Shown piece after piece: positions 6,483-10,527 of a stretch of DNA of 10,527 bases. The DNA lies in the NCBI GenBank assembly GCA_016296045.1, contig JAEDKB010000039.1, positions 1 through 10,527 of the forward strand. The letters are read 5' to 3'. The position numbers were made by a program, and so were the translations under genes. The notes beneath the pieces were generated by a model that saw only the letters and a program-made list of their open reading frames with translations, was not told where the DNA came from and did not search any database. Origin of the DNA: Oscillospiraceae bacterium (GTDB taxonomy: Bacteria; Bacillota; Clostridia; Oscillospirales; Oscillospiraceae). Position 1 is the first letter of the stretch, and the number at the start of each line of letters is the position of its first letter.

Positions 6483-6511
6483 ATTATACTCTATATTTTT
6501 GTCAAAATCAA
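6483..6511 (-). promoter_or_regulatory. Sigma-A promoter of glmS
   Basis: On the minus strand, a perfect -10 TATAAT (6488-6483) is preceded after 17 bases by TTGATT (6511-6506). A second, better-looking TTGACA (6505-6500) lies only 11 bases from the -10 and cannot be its partner. The start is predicted near 6476. Between the dprA-like stop and this promoter there is only AT-rich sequence with short CTGAAA/TTTCAG repeats (6511-6551) and no convincing terminator, so some read-through from upstream is possible. Confidence 0.7.
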
Positions 6512-6546
6512 CTGAAAATTTGCATTTTTCACTGAAACGGCATTTT

Positions 6547-7431
6547 TCAGTCGAAAATGGACAATTGGTATGACAGCAGATCGAACAGCGGAGGAAGGTC
6601 ATCGGACACAAAAGTTGCGCCTAAATTTGCCAGCGCCTCAGCGCCCTCGCTCCCGTCGTTGAGGACATAGACCTCAGACCAGCCGTGCTTCAGATTTTCC
6701 ATACTGCCGTTCCATGTGCCGCCGGAGGCGCGTGGACATTGGGCGACAAAGGTTTTTTCTCCCATTGCATGGATGAAGTAGTTGCGGCGCAGCGCACGGG
6801 CATTGGAAAACGGGAGATCATAGCCCTCGGCGCAGCAATAAAGCACATGAGGATGAGACGGATAAGTCTCAAGCGCATCGGGAACAAAACAGATCACATA
6901 GCCGCCGGCGGCCAGACAGGCCTCCTGCGCAACGCTGTCTGCACCCGAAGCGCCGCCGGAAACCAGCGTAAAGCCCTCTTCCGCTGCCATGGTGCCGATG
7001 CGCCGGGCAAAGGCGCTGCCTCGCGGAAACAGCATTCGGGAGCCGACAAGCGCAATGCAATGCGAATTAAGCAGCTCTGTATCGCCCTTGCAGAAGAGCG
7101 CCGGAGGGCAGTCGTTTCCCAAACGGCGCAGACGATGCGGAAATTTTTCGGAAATCCGTGTAATCACGGAAATATCCGGCTGCGCGGCAAGGTAATTTTT
7201 GAGCACCTCCGGACGGTCGAGCAGAGAATGGATCCGCAGACTCGTTTCCTGGCTGTAGCCCAGTGAGGCAAGATATTTCGGCGTGACCTCATGAAAATCG
7301 TCTTTGGAGCGTGTGAGATTCATTGCCCGAACATAGCTTTCAAGCTGCTTGTATTCACTTGGACTCAAGGGACGCACCGGCTGTCCCAGCTTGCAGCAAA
7401 GCAGCAGCAGACCTTCTTCCGACGAACGCAT
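6547..7431 (-). CDS. Divergent DprA/Smf-like Rossmann-fold protein
   Basis: This 294-residue protein belongs to the DprA/Smf superfamily, whose typical members bind single-stranded DNA and load RecA during transformation. Residues 1-90 form a helical N-terminal region; the Rossmann core follows with LVGSRMLFPRG (128-137), SGGASGADSVAQEA (158-171) and YPSHP (190-194). The usual F..RNRII helix reads ALRRNYFIHAMGEKTFVAQ (213-231), and the usual E..SG region reads ASGGTWNGSMENLK (235-248). The protein stops soon after, so the C-terminal winged-helix domain of many DprA proteins is absent. These features mark a divergent clostridial branch rather than canonical DprA, and the role in DNA uptake is not assured. 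The start overlaps the helicase stop (TGATG), with GGAGG 8 bases before it inside the helicase gene, so the two are translationally coupled. A LOG-like nucleotide-binding role is a less likely alternative. Confidence 0.78.
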   Translation of the reverse strand: MRSSEEGLLLLCCKLGQPVRPLSPSEYKQLESYVRAMNLTRSKDDFHEVTPKYLASLGYSQETSLRIHSLLDRPEVLKNYLAAQPDISVITRISEKFPHRLRRLGNDCPPALFCKGDTELLNSHCIALVGSRMLFPRGSAFARRIGTMAAEEGFTLVSGGASGADSVAQEACLAAGGYVICFVPDALETYPSHPHVLYCCAEGYDLPFSNARALRRNYFIHAMGEKTFVAQCPRASGGTWNGSMENLKHGWSEVYVLNDGSEGAEALANLGATFVSDDLPPLFDLLSYQLSIFD

Positions 7432-8615
7432 CAGAATTTCCTCCTCGGCATGTGCCTTTCCTCCTCGGGGGCGGGAACAAGACAGCCGTATTCGTCAAAT
7501 ATCATCGGGGTGATATGGAAATCAGAGAATTTTGCAATCTCATCCAGCTTGGCTTTTTCGGGGAAGGAGCCGATCAGTGTAAAGGAAATGCCCTTTTTTC
7601 GGGCGCGGCCGGTTCTGCCGATGCGGTGGATATAATATTCGTTCTCATCCGGAACGTCATAGTTGATTACGCCGTCTACGTCATCTACGTCAATGCCGCG
7701 TGAAGCGACATCCGTAGCGATCAGAATGGGGAGATTTCCCTTGCGGAAGGCGGTCATGGTCCGTTCGCGGACAGACTGCTTGATATCGCCGTGCAGACAC
7801 TCCGCCTGCAAGCCGGCTCTTTTCAGATCGTCGCTCAGCCGCTGACACATGGCCTTGGTGTTGCAGAAGACAATCACACGTTCCAACGCGCCCGAGCGCA
7901 GGATCCGCAGCGTGGCATCCTCCTTTTCCAGACGGCCTACGGTGATGGAATACTGGTCGATATCGGGCTTGCTTTCCTCGGTGGGAGCAACCGTGATCTC
8001 CACCTCGTCGCGCTGATACATCCAGCTCACCGTCATGACCTCCTGCGAGATCGTCGCGGAGAACAGACCGAGGTTGACACGGTTTTTGATCTTGTTCAGG
8101 ATCTTTGTGACATCATCGAAGAAGCCCATATCCAGCATACGATCCGCCTCGTCGAGAATGACGGTTTTGATCTTATCCAGCCGCAGATTTTTTCGGTTGT
8201 AATGATCCATCAGTCGGCCGGGGGTTGCCACGACGATGTGCGGATGCTTCTGAAGGGCTTTGATCTGCCCCTGCATAGAGGTGCCGCCGTAGACCACGGT
8301 GACGCGGATGTCTTTATAAAAGGCGAGCAGTCCGACCAATTCATCGCCGATCTGGAGGGCAAGCTCTCGGGTAGGAGCCAGAATCAGCGCCTGCAGATCG
8401 TTGCCGGAGGGATCGATATGTTCGATCATCGGAATGCCGAAGGCAAAGGTCTTTCCCGTGCCGGTGGGCGCTTTGGCAATGACATCCTTCCACTGCAGCA
8501 GCGGCGGAATTGCCTCCTGCTGCACCTTGGTGGGCAGACCGACACCCTTTTTCTCCAGTGCGCGCAGAATTTCCTCGCTGACGCCCAACTCCTGAAATGT
8601 TTTGATTGTATCCAT
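7431..8615 (-). CDS. DEAD-box ATP-dependent RNA helicase
   Basis: All superfamily-2 helicase motifs are present in the 394 residues: Q motif (TFQELGVSEEI through PTKVQQEAIP, 6-37), Walker A APTGTGKT (49-56), Ia PTREL (81-85), GG (110-111), TPGR (131-134), DEAD (155-158), SAT (186-188), and in the second RecA domain VIVFCNTK (247-254), ATDVASRGIDV (300-310) and HRIGRTGR (330-337). Only about 40 residues follow the core, without an RNA-binding extension, so it is a minimal helicase. Such enzymes unwind short RNA duplexes in ribosome assembly, mRNA decay or cold adaptation; which applies is not visible. GAGG lies 7 bases before the ATG at 8615. The gene heads an operon with the dprA-like gene and has its own extended -10 promoter and a small leader hairpin. 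Confidence 0.95.
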   Translation of the reverse strand: MDTIKTFQELGVSEEILRALEKKGVGLPTKVQQEAIPPLLQWKDVIAKAPTGTGKTFAFGIPMIEHIDPSGNDLQALILAPTRELALQIGDELVGLLAFYKDIRVTVVYGGTSMQGQIKALQKHPHIVVATPGRLMDHYNRKNLRLDKIKTVILDEADRMLDMGFFDDVTKILNKIKNRVNLGLFSATISQEVMTVSWMYQRDEVEITVAPTEESKPDIDQYSITVGRLEKEDATLRILRSGALERVIVFCNTKAMCQRLSDDLKRAGLQAECLHGDIKQSVRERTMTAFRKGNLPILIATDVASRGIDVDDVDGVINYDVPDENEYYIHRIGRTGRARKKGISFTLIGSFPEKAKLDEIAKFSDFHITPMIFDEYGCLVPAPEEERHMPRRKF

Positions 8616-8632
8616 GAAAATTCCTCATCATA

Positions 8633-8655
8633 TGCGGAAACGGCGATACTCCGCA
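8633..8655 (-). promoter_or_regulatory. Leader hairpin of the DEAD-box helicase mRNA
   Basis: In the ~47-base leader, TGCGGA (8655-8650) can pair with TCCGCA (8638-8633) around an 11-base loop, just upstream of the GAGG ribosome binding site (8626-8623). The stem is short and there is no U-tract, so it is not a terminator. It might tune ribosome access or mRNA stability; this is inference. Confidence 0.35.
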
Positions 8656-8669
8656 ATTTTATTTTCTTC

Positions 8670-8698
8670 AGTATAACAGATATTCAAAACCTTTTCAA
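8670..8698 (-). promoter_or_regulatory. Extended -10 sigma-A promoter of helicase/dprA-like operon
   Basis: Reading leftwards, TTGAAA (8698-8693), a 17-base spacer and TATACT (8675-8670) are found, and the -10 is preceded by TG plus one base, an extended -10. The predicted start is near 8663. Confidence 0.75.
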
Positions 8699-8877
8699 TC
8701 CCAAATCAAGCCGGGAAAATCGACATGGCACAATCCTCGTTTTAAAATGTGCATTTGTCCATTCTGTGCGCCGGAAACGCGGAGGAGCGTCAAGCTTTGG
8801 CAGCGGTTTTTCTGACCAAAGAGGGGCATAGACCGACCGAATTCTGCAAAATCGGCCTAAAAAACCATTTTAACTGC
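8699..8877. other. Divergent intergenic region without a supported gene
   Basis: This lies between the leftward helicase promoter and the rightward promoter of the SLH protein. It contains a stem-loop at 8795-8821 (CTTTGG pairing with CCAAAG, extended by CAG/CTG across a one-base bulge). It sits upstream of the rightward start site, so it is not part of that mRNA leader. A 22-codon open frame at 8747-8815 with three early cysteines has no ribosome binding site. I see no RNA gene or mobile element. Confidence 0.5.
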
Positions 8878-8906
8878 TTGCAAATGGTAAGCCCCGCTGT
8901 TATAAT
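8878..8906 (+). promoter_or_regulatory. Sigma-A promoter of the SLH/transglutaminase gene
   Basis: TTGCAA (8878-8883), a 17-base spacer and a perfect TATAAT (8901-8906) preceded by TG plus one base form a strong extended -10 promoter. Transcription would start near 8913, leaving a short leader of about 25 bases that carries AAAAGGAGGAGG. Confidence 0.82.
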
Positions 8907-8937
8907 ATATAGGAATTTTTTAAAAGGAGGAGGATCC

Positions 8938-10437
8938 ATGTCAGTTCGTACCAGAATCCTGTCGCTTATTCTGGCGCTTGTGATTGTTCTGAGCATGCTG
9001 CCGATTACGGCATCGGCTTTGGATGATATTTCTCTGTCGGTAAAAGATGCAAAAGAACTCTTAAATCATGTAGAGCTTCATCCGCAGCGAACGGGCTATG
9101 CAGAGGTTGACGCGCTGATGGAATCCATCCTTGCGCCGTATAATGACAGGGATACCTATACAAAAGTAAAAAACGCCTATGTCTGGCTGATCCGCAATAT
9201 CAACTATAGCTGGGATCCTTATTCGCAGGACTATGCGCCCGCCTACGATTGCTTTGATGTGATCCATGAGCTGACCTATGAGGAGGGCTTGCAGGAATCG
9301 GCACCGTTTGAGATTGTCAACCGCGCTTATCATGCAATGGCGTTCCACAAGGGTGTCTGCTATGATTACGCGGCGGCCATGGCGCTTTTGCTCCGCTATA
9401 TCGGAATTGACGCATTTGTACATACCGGCACCTTCCTGCTGGAGGACAGCAACCGCACCCCCTGCCACCACGGCTGGACGGAAATGCTGATCGACGGAAA
9501 GTATTATGTGATCGATCCGCAGCGCGAATACCGCCTTGCCTCCAACGGCTACGGCACGATCTATTACGATTACTTTATCATTCCGCTGGAGAGTGCATGG
9601 CGATACTCCGAGCCGGAGGTCGAGATCAACGCGGCGCGTGATGCGCAGTTTCTGCCGGTCGCGGCGGAGAGAGCGTTCGGCTGTAAGGTAACGGTGGAAT
9701 CTACCGCATCCGGAACGGCTTTCGGCAGCGGAATCTATCAGAGCGGTTCAAAGGTCACGGTAAACGTTGAGCCGACCGGCGAATTGGAATTTGCCGGATG
9801 GTTTGACCAAGCGGGGCAGCTTTTGTCCGAATCGCTGAGCTATACCTTTACGGTCACAAAGCACACAACGCTGATTGCCGTGTTTGAGGGAGAATATTTT
9901 ATCGATGTTCCGCACGGTGAATGGTACTATAAGGATGCCAACGAGGCAGGCGAGCGCTGGATCATCAACGGCATCCGACCGTTTGTGTTCGGCGCGGGCG
10001 AGCCGATCACGCGCGCGATGGCGGTCACGATTCTCGGACGTGCGGTCAAGACGGAAATGAGCTCCGGAGCGACGATCTTTATTGACGCACCCGAAAATGA
10101 GTGGTTTTCCGGCGCGGTGCGCTGGGCAAATCAGCAGAGCATCGTTCTCGGTGTTTCGGAAAACGAATTTGCGCCGAATGATTATGTGACGCGTGAGCAG
10201 TATATCACGATGCTGATGCGGCTGGTGGACAAATTGGAAAAGACGCCGGAGCTGAGTGAGCTTCCCTATTCGGATGCGGAGGAGATCAGCCAATACGCGG
10301 TCGAGCCGATGCAGAAAGCGGCGACCATCGGACTGCTCAGCGGCTATGAGGACGGCACGATCCGTCCGCAGAGCCGGCTCAACAGAGCAGAGGGTGTCGC
10401 GCTGGTGATGCGCCTGCTGCGCTGGCTGGGCATGTAA
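8938..10437 (+). CDS. Secreted transglutaminase-like protein with three SLH repeats
   Basis: This 499-residue surface protein starts at the ATG at 8938, 7 bases after AGGAGG; an upstream in-frame start would precede the promoter. A signal peptide spans residues 1-27 (two arginines, hydrophobic core 8-22, cleavage expected after ITASA). A transglutaminase-like cysteine protease-fold domain covers about 75-200, with KGVCYDYAAAMALLL (Cys141), HHGWTEM (His178) and YYVIDPQRE (Asp193) as the catalytic triad. Residues ~248-317 (CKVTVES...FAGWFDQAG...TLIAVFE) resemble InlB-type B repeats. Three SLH repeats follow, at about 319-370, 380-431 and 442-497, each with the F/YxD...W...A...GI pattern and a TREQ/TRAM-like motif; these bind pyruvylated cell-wall polymer. 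It may cleave or crosslink wall peptides or proteins at the surface; substrate unknown. It is a single-gene unit closed by a terminator. Confidence 0.9.
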   Translation: MSVRTRILSLILALVIVLSMLPITASALDDISLSVKDAKELLNHVELHPQRTGYAEVDALMESILAPYNDRDTYTKVKNAYVWLIRNINYSWDPYSQDYAPAYDCFDVIHELTYEEGLQESAPFEIVNRAYHAMAFHKGVCYDYAAAMALLLRYIGIDAFVHTGTFLLEDSNRTPCHHGWTEMLIDGKYYVIDPQREYRLASNGYGTIYYDYFIIPLESAWRYSEPEVEINAARDAQFLPVAAERAFGCKVTVESTASGTAFGSGIYQSGSKVTVNVEPTGELEFAGWFDQAGQLLSESLSYTFTVTKHTTLIAVFEGEYFIDVPHGEWYYKDANEAGERWIINGIRPFVFGAGEPITRAMAVTILGRAVKTEMSSGATIFIDAPENEWFSGAVRWANQQSIVLGVSENEFAPNDYVTREQYITMLMRLVDKLEKTPELSELPYSDAEEISQYAVEPMQKAATIGLLSGYEDGTIRPQSRLNRAEGVALVMRLLRWLGM

Positions 10438-10448
10438 GGAAATTCAAA

Positions 10449-10480
10449 AAAGGGACGGCAAACGCCGTCCCTTTACTTTT
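10449..10480 (+). terminator. Rho-independent terminator after the SLH gene
   Basis: An 11-bp perfect stem (AAAGGGACGGC at 10449-10459 with its complement at 10464-10474) has an AAAC loop and is followed by ACTTTTTG. It begins 12 bases after the stop codon. The A-rich 5' side also gives a U-tract on the other strand, so it may work in both directions. Confidence 0.9.
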
Positions 10481-10500
10481 TGCGGAAATTGTGCTATACT
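10472..10500 (+). promoter_or_regulatory. Candidate promoter for the next rightward gene
   Basis: TATACT (10495-10500) preceded by TG plus one base forms an extended -10; 17 bases upstream is TTTACT (10472-10477), a 4-of-6 match to the -35 that overlaps the terminator's 3' arm. The downstream gene is outside the window, so this is tentative. Confidence 0.42.
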
Positions 10501-10527
10501 CCTTTTCGCATACATAATGTGTACTGA

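Noticed and set aside
6500..6505. TTGACA (minus strand) as the glmS -35 box
   Set aside because: It is only 11 bases from the TATAAT; TTGATT at 6511-6506 has the correct 17-base spacing.
6439..6546. glmS ribozyme expected upstream of glmS
   Set aside because: The promoter leaves too little leader, and the AT-rich spacer up to the dprA-like stop has no room or sequence resembling the ribozyme core.
6511..6551. Terminator after the dprA-like gene
   Set aside because: The ACTGAAA/TTTCAGT repeats make only short AT-rich stems without a following U-tract on the minus strand.
8747..8815. 22-codon frame with Cys-x-Cys-x-x-Cys near its start
   Set aside because: There is no ribosome binding site, it lies upstream of the mapped rightward promoter, and it is too short to judge without homologues.
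7791..8831. 346-codon plus-strand frame opposite the DEAD-box helicase
   Set aside because: It is a shadow of the helicase, crosses the helicase promoter region, and shows no recognisable domain.

Overview
The window comes from a Gram-positive, Clostridia-like member of the Bacillota. Reasons: textbook sigma-A promoters (hexamers near TTGACA/TATAAT with 17-nt spacers), strong GGAGG-type ribosome binding sites, short hairpin-plus-U-tract terminators, and a secreted protein held by S-layer homology (SLH) repeats. Base composition is moderate to slightly GC-rich, and the protein families suggest an Oscillospiraceae-type gut anaerobe, but the genus cannot be fixed from this sequence. I see no tRNA, rRNA, CRISPR array, insertion sequence or phage gene.

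Layout. (1) 1-2616, minus strand: a tightly packed operon reading leftwards, consisting of a cysteine-desulfurase-family protein, a short-chain dehydrogenase (TAATG overlap), and a SpoU/TrmH-type RNA 2'-O-methyltransferase that is cut by the window edge. (2) 2617-2819: a divergent control region with two back-to-back sigma-A promoters and a 19-bp dyad just after the rightward start site. (3) 2820-4338, plus strand: YedE-like membrane protein, a stand-alone TusA/SirA-like sulfur carrier and a DUF3343 small protein, ending in a very strong terminator at 4381-4424. (4) 4434-4597: a long imperfect inverted repeat between two convergent transcription units. (5) 4597-6438, minus: glmS with its own promoter. 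(6) 6547-8615, minus: a DEAD-box RNA helicase coupled to a divergent DprA-like protein. (7) 8616-8937: a second divergent intergenic region. (8) 8938-10437, plus: a secreted transglutaminase-like protein with an InlB-like repeat and three SLH repeats, followed by a terminator and a probable promoter for the next gene.

How the genes fit together. The most distinctive part is 1465-4338. A desulfurase that can mobilise S or Se from cysteine or selenocysteine is divergently arranged with a YeeE/YedE-family transporter, a TusA-like persulfide/perselenide carrier and a DUF3343 protein. These families are known to co-occur in selenium-metabolism loci of anaerobes. An alternative is thiosulfate/sulfur uptake, because YeeE (TsuA) also works with a TusA-like partner. 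selD, selA/B/C and a selenium-dependent hydroxylase are not in view, so the element carried is undecided. The other genes are housekeeping (amino-sugar synthesis, RNA helicase, DNA processing) or cell-surface functions with no visible link to this module.
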